Shown here piece by piece: positions 13,069 to 21,454 of a stretch of DNA of 27,656 nt. The position numbers and the translations under genes are program-made. Position 1 is the first letter of the stretch, and every line of letters starts with the position of its first letter. The stretch is from an uncultured Eggerthella sp. (GTDB lineage: Bacteria > Actinomycetota > Coriobacteriia > Coriobacteriales > Eggerthellaceae): positions 1 through 27,656 of the forward strand of contig UQVJ01000012.1 in the NCBI GenBank assembly GCA_900544455.1, given 5' to 3'. Under the pieces are notes generated by a model, which saw only the letters and a list, made by a program, of their open reading frames with translations, was not told where the DNA came from and ran no database searches.

Positions 13069-14232
13069 CTATTGCTTCTTGTACTTCTTGACCAGCTGAC
13101 GACCAGAAATATAGTTCATGATTTCTGTTGTACCACCAGCAAACTCATAACCCTTCAGGTCGTTCCAAATACGACCTGCATTGATTTCCTTCGTATAACC
13201 AATACCGGCATAAATGGAAAGCGCATGCTCTGCAACCTTGGTAAGGTTCTGGCATGCATACGATTTCAGCAACGCCGACTCAAGACGCGTAGACTGCCCC
13301 TTATCGAGCATGGTAGTTACCTTATAGAGACGCGTACGCACATTGTCCAAGATGGTTTCCATCTCGACAAGATGCTGTTGGATAGCGCTGATGTGGCCAA
13401 TCGGCTTCTGGAAACAGATGCGCTCCGAGCAATAGGCACCCGCTTCATTCATAACAGCCTGAGCCTGACCAAGCGCCTGAGCAATAACCAGACAGCGTTC
13501 AAACTCAAGCTTTTTCATGAGGTTCTTCCAGCCTTCGCCCGGTTTGCCAAGGCGCATATCTTCAGTAAGAACCACGTTGTCGAAGAAGCAGTCTACAAAC
13601 GGAACAATCTGCTGACCGATCTTTTCCAAACCGCCGAAGGTGTAACCCTCAATGTCGTTGGGAATCATCCACAATGAGTAATTATCGTTTTCGTACGACG
13701 GATCTTCATCCTTGGCAACCAAAATGGTGTATACCGCCAGATGGCCAATGGTAACCCAAGTCTTTTGGCCATTGAGCAAATAGGTGCCATCGGGCTGCTT
13801 GACGGTAACACACGTCATAGCGTTATTGTCAGAGCCAGCGCCAGGCTCAGAAATCGCAGTTACTGCAACGCTCGTGCTTGGAACGTTATTCACGACATCC
13901 ATGATCTTCTTCTGCTGCTCTTCGTTGCCGAATTCGATAACGTCCATGATAGAGTTGAAATCGGTCTGGAAGGGTAAAACGCAAGTAGTGTACTCATGCA
14001 GCTTTTCCATAAGCAGAACCAACGTGAGCTTATCGCAAGGAATACCGCCAACCTCTTCAGGGAGGCCCAGGTGCATGAAGCCCAGCTCACGGAAAGCCAT
14101 GGCAGCCTCTAAACTGATGTGATGATCAACCTCATAGGCCTGCTTGATAGCTTCAGGCGTGAAGTACTTTTCTGCATATTCCTTAGCACTCGCAATAAAG
14201 AGCTCCTGATCAGGCGTCAGTTCAAAATCCAT
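13069..14232 (-). CDS. CaiA-like acyl-CoA dehydrogenase, 387 aa
   Basis: FAD-dependent acyl-CoA dehydrogenase fold throughout: MDFELTPDQELF at the start (very like CaiA), GFMHLGLPEEVGGI, AISEPGAGSDNNAM with the FAD/substrate loop, LNGQKTWVT, and a C-terminal IWNDLKGYEFAGGTTEIMNYISGRQLVKKY. In many family members the catalytic Glu sits in an EGT motif here; this protein has AGGT, as in CaiA-type enzymes (SGGSDE), so it may act as an enoyl-CoA reductase or use another base. The ATG at 14232 follows AGGGGG. No electron-transfer flavoprotein genes are next to it, so its electron partner must be encoded elsewhere. Confidence 0.88.
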   Translation of the reverse strand: MDFELTPDQELFIASAKEYAEKYFTPEAIKQAYEVDHHISLEAAMAFRELGFMHLGLPEEVGGIPCDKLTLVLLMEKLHEYTTCVLPFQTDFNSIMDVIEFGNEEQQKKIMDVVNNVPSTSVAVTAISEPGAGSDNNAMTCVTVKQPDGTYLLNGQKTWVTIGHLAVYTILVAKDEDPSYENDNYSLWMIPNDIEGYTFGGLEKIGQQIVPFVDCFFDNVVLTEDMRLGKPGEGWKNLMKKLEFERCLVIAQALGQAQAVMNEAGAYCSERICFQKPIGHISAIQQHLVEMETILDNVRTRLYKVTTMLDKGQSTRLESALLKSYACQNLTKVAEHALSIYAGIGYTKEINAGRIWNDLKGYEFAGGTTEIMNYISGRQLVKKYKKQ

Positions 14233-14699
14233 TATTTCCCCCTATACATATAAACCCTCTGTAAACGCATAACGCGTTCACCCTCTGATTTTATTTTTCG
14301 GGAAACACCTGTACCAATGCGAACTGATAATAAAAAGCCGCAGAATCTATGAGAGTAGAAAATAATCCCAGGTAAACAATTTGCAAATCCATAAGAGCGA
14401 GTGACCCCGAAGACGAATTACGAAGCAATTAACTACGTAGGCATCAAATCCCCTTCAGTATTCCTGACGGATTTAGTCGGCGGGGATTCCATTCAGCAAC
14501 CCCGACAGCTTTTTGCAGGGAAGAATTAGAGCGATCTTGATTGGCTACCCATCCATCCTCTCCGCAATTACTTATTAAATTTCAGGCAGTATATTAGATG
14601 TATTAATCAAAGCAATAACGCGCCCATTACCAAGGTACTTATCATGAATAGCGAGGGGAACATCGCTTTACGCCAAAGCGACCAACTAAGGAGGCGGTT
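14233..14699. other. 467-base divergent intergenic region with control signals
   Basis: No full-length gene is seen. It separates the leftward acyl-CoA dehydrogenase from the rightward SDR gene. It contains an imperfect palindrome around 14473 to 14503 (GTC...GGGG against CCCCGAC), AATCCCC and GGGGATT about 35 bases apart, a TATATT (14590 to 14595) that may be the SDR -10, and a 19-codon reading frame leading into the SDR start. Confidence 0.6.
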
Positions 14700-14703
14700 A
14701 TGA
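14644..14703 (+). CDS. Possible 19-residue leader peptide coupled to the SDR gene
   Basis: A short frame, MNSEGNIALRQSDQLRRRL, starts at ATG 14644 (AAGG eight bases upstream). Its stop overlaps the SDR start in ATGA. Its last codons contain the AGGAGG ribosome site of the SDR gene. Ribosomes finishing this frame could restart on the SDR, so it may set the SDR level. It may equally be chance. Confidence 0.35.
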   Translation: MNSEGNIALRQSDQLRRRL

Positions 14704-15521
14704 AAGGAAGCTCTCGCACCACGCTCACCACAGGAAATATCGGTATCCCGAAATTCGACTTAACAGGAAAAATCGCACTTATAACCGGTGTTGGCAGCGA
14801 AATCGGAATCGGGCGCGCCATAGCACGTACTTTTGCCTGGTATGGGGCAGATCTGGTAATCGCAGATATCGATGAAGAAAAAATCAAAGCGCGAGCAGGA
14901 GAAATCGCGGAAGAATCCGGTAGACGAATTGTGTCGGTATGCTGTGATGTATGCAGCAACGAGGATCAAGAAAACCTGGTAAAGATAGCCATGGAAAGTT
15001 TTGGTCGTATCGACATCCTTGTTAATGATGCAGGGGTTGTTCTAAGCAGCGACCAACTGATAGTCGACACCGACGAAGATGAATTCGATCGAGTGGTGGA
15101 TACCGATTTCAAAGCAGTTTTTTTCCTCTGCAAACGCGTAGCAAAAATAATGATTCAGCAAGAGCAAGGCAATATCATCAACCTCGCTTCGGTTGTTGCC
15201 CGAGTGGCATCTACGCGCATGGCGGCTTATGCGGCAGCAAAGGCAGCTGTTGTGCAAATGACCCGTTGCATGGCATTCGAATGGTCGCGCTTCAACATCC
15301 GCGCAAACTGCATTTGCCCAGGATATATTGACACCAATATGACCCAAAGCACGCTCAATAAAGAAAAGGCTTATGAGGCAATAACCCGCCCAATTCCACA
15401 TAATCGAAAAGTCGGCGACCCAATGGACATCGCTGCAACCGCACTGTTCTTAGCTTGCGATTGCTCGGACATGGTAAATGGATTTCCGCTCTACGCTGAT
15501 GGGGCGCGCTCTATCTGGTAA
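14700..15521 (+). CDS. Short-chain dehydrogenase/reductase (SDR), 273 aa
   Basis: A classical SDR: nucleotide loop ALITGVGSEIGIGRAIA near residues 25 to 41, the acidic IADIDEE after strand 2 (which favours NAD(H)), VNDAG (a NNAG variant), the catalytic Ser in NLASVVA, and the YAAAK Tyr-Lys pair near 180, then NCICPGYIDTNM. It oxidises or reduces an alcohol/ketone; the substrate is unknown. The ATG at 14700 has AAGGAGG upstream. It faces away from the CaiA-like dehydrogenase and shares its upstream region with it, so the two may be co-controlled in one acyl or alcohol pathway, which is inference. Confidence 0.87.
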   Translation: MKGSSRTTLTTGNIGIPKFDLTGKIALITGVGSEIGIGRAIARTFAWYGADLVIADIDEEKIKARAGEIAEESGRRIVSVCCDVCSNEDQENLVKIAMESFGRIDILVNDAGVVLSSDQLIVDTDEDEFDRVVDTDFKAVFFLCKRVAKIMIQQEQGNIINLASVVARVASTRMAAYAAAKAAVVQMTRCMAFEWSRFNIRANCICPGYIDTNMTQSTLNKEKAYEAITRPIPHNRKVGDPMDIAATALFLACDCSDMVNGFPLYADGARSIW

Positions 15522-15611
15522 AACCTGGGACACTATAAAGAAAAACAACCCAAGAGTACCTTCTTAGAACCACAGCCGAAACGATCAATGTCAGCAAGAA
15601 AGCAAATAAGA

Positions 15612-15653
15612 AAAGCCCATGATGCATAGCTATTAAGCTGCATCATGGGCTTT
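15612..15653. terminator. Bidirectional terminator between the SDR gene and ackA
   Basis: AAAGCCCATGATGCA (15612 to 15626) pairs perfectly over 15 positions with TGCATCATGGGCTTT (15639 to 15653), with an extra AGC/GCT inside the loop. The ends are A- and T-rich, so it can stop transcripts from both the rightward SDR gene and the leftward ackA, which converge here. Confidence 0.88.
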
Positions 15654-15681
15654 GGAATTATGGGATACCGCTGAAAACCAG

Positions 15682-16914
15682 TTATTTCGTACCGTAATGA
15701 GAAGCAGGAACAATCTGGCTGCGGTTATGGACAATATTGTAGGTATCGCGAGCAATCATATATTCCTCATCAGTAGGAATAACGATAATCGGAACCTTCG
15801 ACTTATCAGATGAAATAATACGTTCAAAGCCGCGTTGCTTGTTCTTTTCGGGATCAAGGATGATGCCTAGAGGCTGCCAACCCGCAAAGATCATGCGGCG
15901 CATTTTGTCGCAATTTTCACCTACACCAGCGGAAAGAACAATAGCATCGGCGCCCGACATAAGCGCCAAACACTGGCCGATGTATTTCTTAACACGCGTA
16001 GAGTACATTTCATAGGCGAGGATCGCACGGGGGTCGCCCGCGTCGGAAGCCTCCCGAACACTACGCAAGTCGTTGCTGATGCCGGAAATGCCTAGCAAAC
16101 CCGACTTCTTGTTCAAAATGGTATTCATTTCTTCAGGGGTATACCCCTCATGATCCATCAGGAACGTAACAATAGCGGGATCGATAGAGCCAGAGCGCGT
16201 ACCCATCATCAAGCCATCAAGTGGGGTAAAGCCCATGGTGGTATCGATTGGTCTGCCATGGTCTACCGCCGTAATAGAACAGCCGTTGCCCAAATGACAG
16301 GTAATAAGACGGATTTCGTTAAGGTCTTCGCCTAAGATAGCCGCCGCACGCTCGCACAAATAGCGATGAGAGGTGCCGTGGAAACCGTACTTGCGGATGC
16401 CGTACTTTTCGTAGTACTCGTAAGGGATAGGATACATGTACGAATACTGTGGAAGCGTCTGGAAAAACGAGGTGTCAAACACGGCGACCATCGGCGTTTC
16501 GGGCATCAGGGCACGACATGCATTGATGCCAGCAAGTGCAGCTTTGTTATGGAGCGGTGCAAGCTCTGCCAGATCGTCGATCTTGGAAATTACATCGTCA
16601 TCGATGAGCGCGGACTCTTTGAAGAACTCGCCACCATGAACGATGCGATGGCCAACAGCCGCAATATCGTTCATGTCTTTAATGACGGCATTGGGACCTG
16701 TACTCAGGATATCCAGAACCACACGCATAGCAGCAGTATGGTCTGGCAAGGGCAATTTGTACACGAATTCGTTTTCATCGATGCCGTGCTTATGGAGGGA
16801 CTGCTCGCTGCCAACGCGCTCGCACAAGCCCTTCGCTAGCACCTTGTTGCTGGCAATATTAACCAACTGGTATTTCAACGAAGATGAGCCTGCGTTAACG
16901 ACAAGAATGTTCAA
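15682..16914 (-). CDS. ackA: Acetate kinase, 410 aa
   Basis: Transfers phosphate from acetyl phosphate to ADP, giving acetate and ATP. Motifs: ILVVNAGSSSLKYQ at the N-terminus, GHRIVHGGEFF, YGFHGTSHRYLCERA, ITCHLGNGCSITAV, GFTPLDGLMMGTRSG and a C-terminal LSAGVGEN, all typical of the acetokinase (ASKHA) family. The start is TTG at 16914 with a strong AGGAGGGG seven bases upstream. It is not next to pta and has its own 200-base upstream region (16915 to 17122), where a 10-base TTTTACGGTG is repeated inverted at 16995 and 17102. The two enzymes nevertheless form one acetate-producing pathway. Confidence 0.95.
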   Translation of the reverse strand: MNILVVNAGSSSLKYQLVNIASNKVLAKGLCERVGSEQSLHKHGIDENEFVYKLPLPDHTAAMRVVLDILSTGPNAVIKDMNDIAAVGHRIVHGGEFFKESALIDDDVISKIDDLAELAPLHNKAALAGINACRALMPETPMVAVFDTSFFQTLPQYSYMYPIPYEYYEKYGIRKYGFHGTSHRYLCERAAAILGEDLNEIRLITCHLGNGCSITAVDHGRPIDTTMGFTPLDGLMMGTRSGSIDPAIVTFLMDHEGYTPEEMNTILNKKSGLLGISGISNDLRSVREASDAGDPRAILAYEMYSTRVKKYIGQCLALMSGADAIVLSAGVGENCDKMRRMIFAGWQPLGIILDPEKNKQRGFERIISSDKSKVPIIVIPTDEEYMIARDTYNIVHNRSQIVPASHYGTK

Positions 16915-17122
16915 AACCAATCCCCTCCTAGAGTGGTCGATTGCAGAACCTATTTTACGCAAAAACGACTTGAGCCGTATTCCACTGCAAGTGATTTTAC
17001 GGTGACTGGTGAACGGCAGAAATGGCGCTTCAAAAGGAGCGTATACGCAGACGAACGGCGTACAAAGGATAGTTGCCGTCAAATAATCTCCACGTATGCG
17101 CCACCGTAAAAAGCAGGGAATA

Positions 17123-17461
17123 TTACAGAACGTGCTCGCCCAAGTTCTTGCCACCCAAAATATGAAAGTGAAGATGGAAAACCGTCTGGCCAGCATCTGC
17201 GCCCGTATTTACCACAACACGGTAGCCAGATTCGTCGATGCCTTTGAGCTTGGCGATTTCAGGCACACGAGCCATCAGCTGGCCTAGAAGATCTGCCGGA
17301 ACTCCATCGTTGAGTGAAGCGAAATGCTGCTTGGGAACGATAAGCGTATGAACGGGCGCTTCGGGGGCAATATCGTCAAACGCATAGCAAACATCGTCCT
17401 CATACACCTTCGTAGAAGGAATAGCCCCTTCGATAATGTTGCAAAACAGGCAATCGGCCAT
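17123..17461 (-). CDS. HIT-family nucleotide hydrolase (HINT type), 112 aa
   Basis: Begins ADCLFCNIIEGAIPSTKVYEDD and ends with the histidine triad HLHFHILGGKNLGEHVL, with APVHTLIVPKQHF before it. This is the HINT branch of the HIT family, which hydrolyses adenosine phosphoramidates and similar AMP conjugates. The paired Cys near the start (DCLFC) is usual for bacterial members. The ATG at 17461 has AAAGGA upstream. It follows xseB by 56 bases on the same strand and is probably the last gene of the rnd-yugP-xseA-xseB run. Confidence 0.92.
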   Translation of the reverse strand: MADCLFCNIIEGAIPSTKVYEDDVCYAFDDIAPEAPVHTLIVPKQHFASLNDGVPADLLGQLMARVPEIAKLKGIDESGYRVVVNTGADAGQTVFHLHFHILGGKNLGEHVL

Positions 17462-17517
17462 GGTCGGTTCCTTTCAAAAAGCCATGCACATCGGCACATG
17501 GAATGGACATATCAGGT

Positions 17518-17769
17518 TTACGCCTTCTGCAGCGTAGTGTCTACCACATCATCGTTTACGGGCACGCCAAGTTCGCCCTTCAACACATCAACACGCTGCT
17601 GGGCGTTTTCCAGGCGACCGCGCAAAAAGCGGATAAGAACGATCCCGCGCTCGTATTTGACGAGGCTTTCTTCAAGCTCAAGCTTGTTGCTTTCCAGAGC
17701 TTCCACAATCTGACCAAGCTCGGTAATTGCCTCACGAAACGTTAGATCGACACTTTGTTCTTCACTCAT
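17518..17769 (-). CDS. xseB: Exodeoxyribonuclease VII small subunit, 83 aa
   Basis: The helical pattern LTFREAITELGQIVEALESNKLELEESLVKYERGIVLIRF is the XseB family signature. Several copies bind one XseA to form exonuclease VII, which trims single-stranded DNA to oligonucleotides. The ATG at 17769 has GGAGG six bases upstream and overlaps the end of xseA by eight bases, so the subunits are made together. The length is normal. Confidence 0.93.
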   Translation of the reverse strand: MSEEQSVDLTFREAITELGQIVEALESNKLELEESLVKYERGIVLIRFLRGRLENAQQRVDVLKGELGVPVNDDVVDTTLQKA

Positions 17770-19447
17770 GGGAATCCTCCAATGAAAGTAATTCTGACAA
17801 ACCGGAAGCCACTTCCCCCTCAACACGGCAGGAAAGGGCACCGTCTAATAACTGAACCTCGACCAAATCGCCTGGCTGAACCTCGGTTACGCTGCGTAAA
17901 ACACTTCCCTCCTCGTTACGCGCAATAGACCAACCGCGCTCCAAAATATGCAGCGGCGAAAGGTCATTCAGGCGCGAGGCGGCCATAGCAGCCTCCGAAT
18001 AATAGGTGTCAAGCAGCGTTTTTCCCAAGCGTGACAGCGATTCAGCCCCCAAATCCACTTCATGCGTCGGTTTGACCAACATGGCTTCTCCGCAAGCTTT
18101 CAACGAAGCCGAGGCGCGCATGAGTTCGCTTTCAGCCACTTGCAAAGAAAACGGCAAAGACGCCTGCAGACGCGCCGTATACGACTCGAGACGCTCCTGC
18201 TGAGACAAGGCAATATGCGAACCCAGTCGGTCTAAGCGGATTGTAAGCTGAGCCAGAGCATCTGCAGAACTGCCAACCTGCAGCCCAGCGGCACGTTCCA
18301 TACGGTCTTGGTAAAGATCGAGCATGCGAGCGTCGGCTTCGTACATTGAAGCAGGATCGCGTAAAACGGGCCGGGAAGCCATCGCGTCCAAATACTCAAC
18401 CGAACGGTTGAGACGATTAACCAAGCTTTTATCCATACGGGAAAGCAGCGTATCCACCAATGAGTTCAGCTCGGCAGAATCGGGCGACACAGCGAGAGCT
18501 GCCTGGGTTGGCGTAGACGCTCGGTAGTCGGACACCATGTCGGCAATGGTGGTGTCGGGTTCATGCCCAATGCCCGTTACCACAGGAACAGGACAAGCGG
18601 CAATAGCACGAGCCAGACCTTCGTCATTGAAAGGCATAAAGCTTTCGAACGAACCACCACCGCGCAAAAGCAGGATAACCTCGACACCGGAATCGCAAAC
18701 CAGCTGCAGGGCATCGGTCATATCGCGCGCCGCAGTAGGCCCCTCAACCGGCACGCCGGCAACAACCATGCGCGCCAAAGGAAAACGTCGGCGGAACGTG
18801 CGCAGGGCATCGTGCACTACTGCACCGTTTGGGGAGGTAACAATGCCCACGGTAAGGGGAATTCGGGGAATGGGACGCTTGCGGGATGCGTCCATGAGCC
18901 CTTCGGCCTTGAGCTTTTCGGCTAACTGGGCTACCTGCTGGCGAAGAGCCCCCTCACCAGCAAGCTTGATACCATAAACGTTGAAATCAAGCTTGCCAGA
19001 ACGAGCGAATATGTTGAACTTGCCCGTTAACTCGACCTTAGCGCCGATAAACAACTTCACACCGCTGGTTTGATAGCGGTTCTTCCACATCAGGCACGTC
19101 ATAACCGCACCCTCATCTTTGACCGTAAAGTACACGGCCTTGTAGCCAGGCTTATCGGAAAGTTCGCTGACCTCTCCCATTACGTGGAACGTATGGTTCT
19201 TCAGAATGGAATTTGCAATATTGGTAACTTCGGTAACGGAAAGGATATCCGATTCCCTCTTTGACGAGGAAGCGCCCCCTGCCCCGCTCACAGCAAACCC
19301 AGGGTCGGCAGAACGATACGTTGCCGCACGCGCCGCAGCGCTCTTGGCAGCCGCAACCACATCGTCGTGGGTTGGGGCAGCCTGTCCACCTCGGGGCGAA
19401 TCTATATAGCCAAAGCCACTCATATCTGGCGTGCTGTCACGCGCCAT
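17762..19447 (-). CDS. xseA: Exodeoxyribonuclease VII large subunit, 561 aa
   Basis: After an unusual N-terminal extension of about 65 residues rich in Ala and Ser, the family begins at ILSVTEVTNIANSILKNH with its OB-fold nucleic-acid binding domain. The catalytic domain follows: VGIVTSPNGAVVHDAL, ILLLRGGGSFESFMPFNDE and VVTGIGHEPDTTIADMVSDYRASTPTQAA are all standard motifs. Long helical coils follow, then a C-terminal ILERGWSIARNEEGSVL segment. The ATG at 19447 lies four bases after the yugP stop and has no clear ribosome site, so translation may be coupled to yugP; a shorter start is possible. Confidence 0.95.
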   Translation of the reverse strand: MARDSTPDMSGFGYIDSPRGGQAAPTHDDVVAAAKSAAARAATYRSADPGFAVSGAGGASSSKRESDILSVTEVTNIANSILKNHTFHVMGEVSELSDKPGYKAVYFTVKDEGAVMTCLMWKNRYQTSGVKLFIGAKVELTGKFNIFARSGKLDFNVYGIKLAGEGALRQQVAQLAEKLKAEGLMDASRKRPIPRIPLTVGIVTSPNGAVVHDALRTFRRRFPLARMVVAGVPVEGPTAARDMTDALQLVCDSGVEVILLLRGGGSFESFMPFNDEGLARAIAACPVPVVTGIGHEPDTTIADMVSDYRASTPTQAALAVSPDSAELNSLVDTLLSRMDKSLVNRLNRSVEYLDAMASRPVLRDPASMYEADARMLDLYQDRMERAAGLQVGSSADALAQLTIRLDRLGSHIALSQQERLESYTARLQASLPFSLQVAESELMRASASLKACGEAMLVKPTHEVDLGAESLSRLGKTLLDTYYSEAAMAASRLNDLSPLHILERGWSIARNEEGSVLRSVTEVQPGDLVEVQLLDGALSCRVEGEVASGLSELLSLEDSHE

Positions 19448-19450
19448 GGG

Positions 19451-20119
19451 TTAATTCTCGTTATTAAACGCAGAGAGGTAATAGAGCAGCTGCAGAATCG
19501 AAACGAGAGCAGCAGCCACATAGGTAAAGGCGCACGCACGAAGCACATTCCAAGCACCGGCCTGTTCGCCACCGGGAATACCCGTTTCGGCCATATAGGA
19601 CAACGCACGGCGACTAGCGTTGAATTCCACAGGCAGCGTGACAATCTGGAACAGGACCGCAAAAGCATAGAACACAATTGCCAGGGTTACCAACCCGGCC
19701 ATATTCAGGAAGATACCCACAAGAAGTAAAATAAACCACGTATTGGTGGCAAACTCAACCACAGGAACAAGAGCGCCACGCGCCTTCATGGGCGCATAAC
19801 CCATTGCATACTGACATGCATGACCCACCTCGTGGCACGCTGTAGCAGTAGCAGTAATAGAAGAGCCATCAAAAACATCGTAAGAGAGCGTTACTGAATT
19901 GTCTTTAGGGTTAAAGAAATTCTGATCAGAACCACCACGATGCACCTGCACACCTTCAATTCCGTAATAGCTCAGCATGCCAACGGCAACCTGATAGCCC
20001 GTCATGTGGCTGGAATTAGGCACATGCGAGTACTTCTTAATCTGATGGTTAACATACCAGGTGGCAAACGCGCCGATCGCAACAGTAACAACCAGGATCA
20101 GCAAATAACTCATATGCAT
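19451..20119 (-). CDS. YugP-type zinc metallopeptidase, membrane protein, 222 aa
   Basis: The zinc motif HEVGH lies within ATACHEVGHACQYAMGY near residues 97 to 113. At least one N-terminal membrane segment (YLLILVVTVAIGAFATWY) and two to three further hydrophobic segments (TWFILLLVGIFLNMAGLVTLAIV and the C-terminal AFTYVAAALVSILQLL) are visible. These are the marks of the Zn_peptidase_2 family; its cellular role is poorly known. The ATG at 20119 follows GGGAG by eight bases. It lies 60 bases after rnd and directly before xseA. Confidence 0.9.
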   Translation of the reverse strand: MHMSYLLILVVTVAIGAFATWYVNHQIKKYSHVPNSSHMTGYQVAVGMLSYYGIEGVQVHRGGSDQNFFNPKDNSVTLSYDVFDGSSITATATACHEVGHACQYAMGYAPMKARGALVPVVEFATNTWFILLLVGIFLNMAGLVTLAIVFYAFAVLFQIVTLPVEFNASRRALSYMAETGIPGGEQAGAWNVLRACAFTYVAAALVSILQLLYYLSAFNNEN

Positions 20120-20179
20120 TGGATGGTCTCCCAATTAGCTCAAATTCGTACACTAAAGTCCAAAATAGGATAACGGCAT

Positions 20180-21337
20180 TTATTCCGCTGATTTGCGAGG
20201 ACGATCGATAACCAAGTTTCCGTCATCGAGTCGTAAAGAAAACTCACCGTTCAGAAATGCGGAAAGTTCCTTGCCTACCACGCGATAGCGCCAACCAGTA
20301 AGCAATTCGCAATCTTCCTCATGGCCACGCGCAAGCTTCATGAGCTCATTTTGCGGAGCCAACGTTTGCGGAGCAATACGATTTTGGCGAGCACGCAGAT
20401 GGACGATGGCGTTCATCAAATCGACTGCAATGTCGACGTTGGCCTCGCTCTTGTGGGCCTTCTGAACCACAGGAAGATCTTCTTCCGCACATTCCAACCC
20501 GCATTTGATGCACTTCAGCACAATGCGACCTTCAGCAGGACGCAAGCTTTCACGCATGCCGCGCACCATGTACAACTCATCCAAGGTTCGGGCTTCACGG
20601 CGGCACGCTTCTACGATTTGCTCGTCAGAAACAACCCATTTTCGCGGGATATTTGCTTTTTGGGCACGCTCTTCACGCCAAGCAGCAAATTCCCGCGCTG
20701 CAGCAATTTGACGAGGAGTGAGTTGGTTCACGCGACGCAGCTTGCGCCATCGCGTACGTGGATCGATTTTATATTTTTTGGGATTGGATATTTCCGCAAA
20801 CGCATCATCCAACCAGGAAAGACGACCCTTTTCCTTCAAGCGGCTAACCATATCGCGATAGATCTTCGGCAGATAGGCTACATCGTCTGCAGCGTATTCC
20901 ACCTGCGAGGCAGAAAGTGGCCTACGCGACCAATCGGTAAACGAATCCTTTTTCGGCAGAGTAACCCCACAGAAGGTATGGACCAGCGAGGCGTACGATG
21001 CTTGCTGTGTTTTGCCCAACAATGCAGCAGCAACCTGCGTATCGAAAACCGGCGTGGGAACAACGCCAGTTTCGTGATACAGGATCTCGATATCCTGAGA
21101 AGAAGCGTGGAAAATCTTCATGATATTCGGGTCGGAGAGCGCTGGGGCCATCACCGACAGGTCGCGAATTCCCAGCGGATCGATAATGGCAACTTCACCT
21201 TCAATAGCGATCTGCACCAAACAGAGCTTTGCGTAATACGTTTTCTCACGCAAAAACTCGGTATCTATAGCCATGTAGGGACTCTTGGCGCAGCGCGCCA
21301 TAAAATCCCGTAAAGCAGCGTCGGTTTCGACGAGCAT
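20180..21337 (-). CDS. rnd: Ribonuclease D, 385 aa
   Basis: A 3'-5' exoribonuclease of the DEDDy class. Exo I is AIDTEF (Asp 25, Glu 27), Exo II is FHASSQDIEIL (Asp 82), and Exo III is YAADDVAYL (Tyr and Asp four apart, near 150). HRDC-type helical segments follow (LTPRQIAAAREFAAWRE and the C-terminal ELLTGWRYRVVGKELSAFLNG). CIKCGLEC near 290 adds a possible zinc-binding pair. It matures tRNA 3' ends. The ATG at 21337 has AAGGG six bases upstream. It heads the leftward operon and diverges from the lipid-kinase-like gene. Confidence 0.93.
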   Translation of the reverse strand: MLVETDAALRDFMARCAKSPYMAIDTEFLREKTYYAKLCLVQIAIEGEVAIIDPLGIRDLSVMAPALSDPNIMKIFHASSQDIEILYHETGVVPTPVFDTQVAAALLGKTQQASYASLVHTFCGVTLPKKDSFTDWSRRPLSASQVEYAADDVAYLPKIYRDMVSRLKEKGRLSWLDDAFAEISNPKKYKIDPRTRWRKLRRVNQLTPRQIAAAREFAAWREERAQKANIPRKWVVSDEQIVEACRREARTLDELYMVRGMRESLRPAEGRIVLKCIKCGLECAEEDLPVVQKAHKSEANVDIAVDLMNAIVHLRARQNRIAPQTLAPQNELMKLARGHEEDCELLTGWRYRVVGKELSAFLNGEFSLRLDDGNLVIDRPRKSAE

Positions 21338-21454
21338 TGAACACCCTTCATGTCGTTTTATCGAACAACACCCGCGGTTATGCTCAGCCCATGGGCGTTT
21401 CGCTCCGCAAGCGGTCATATCATGTACCATTGCATGGTAACAAAAGGGGTGACC

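Noticed and set aside
12919..13677. Plus-strand 252-codon frame opposite the acyl-CoA dehydrogenase
   Set aside because: It is antisense to a gene with clear family motifs and starts inside a terminator region.
16995..17111. 10-base inverted repeat TTTTACGGTG / CACCGTAAAA upstream of ackA
   Set aside because: Arms are about 100 bases apart and short; this may easily be chance, so it is noted only in the ackA entry.
20321..21313. Plus-strand 330-codon frame opposite rnd
   Set aside because: Antisense shadow of ribonuclease D; no ribosome site or recognisable motif.
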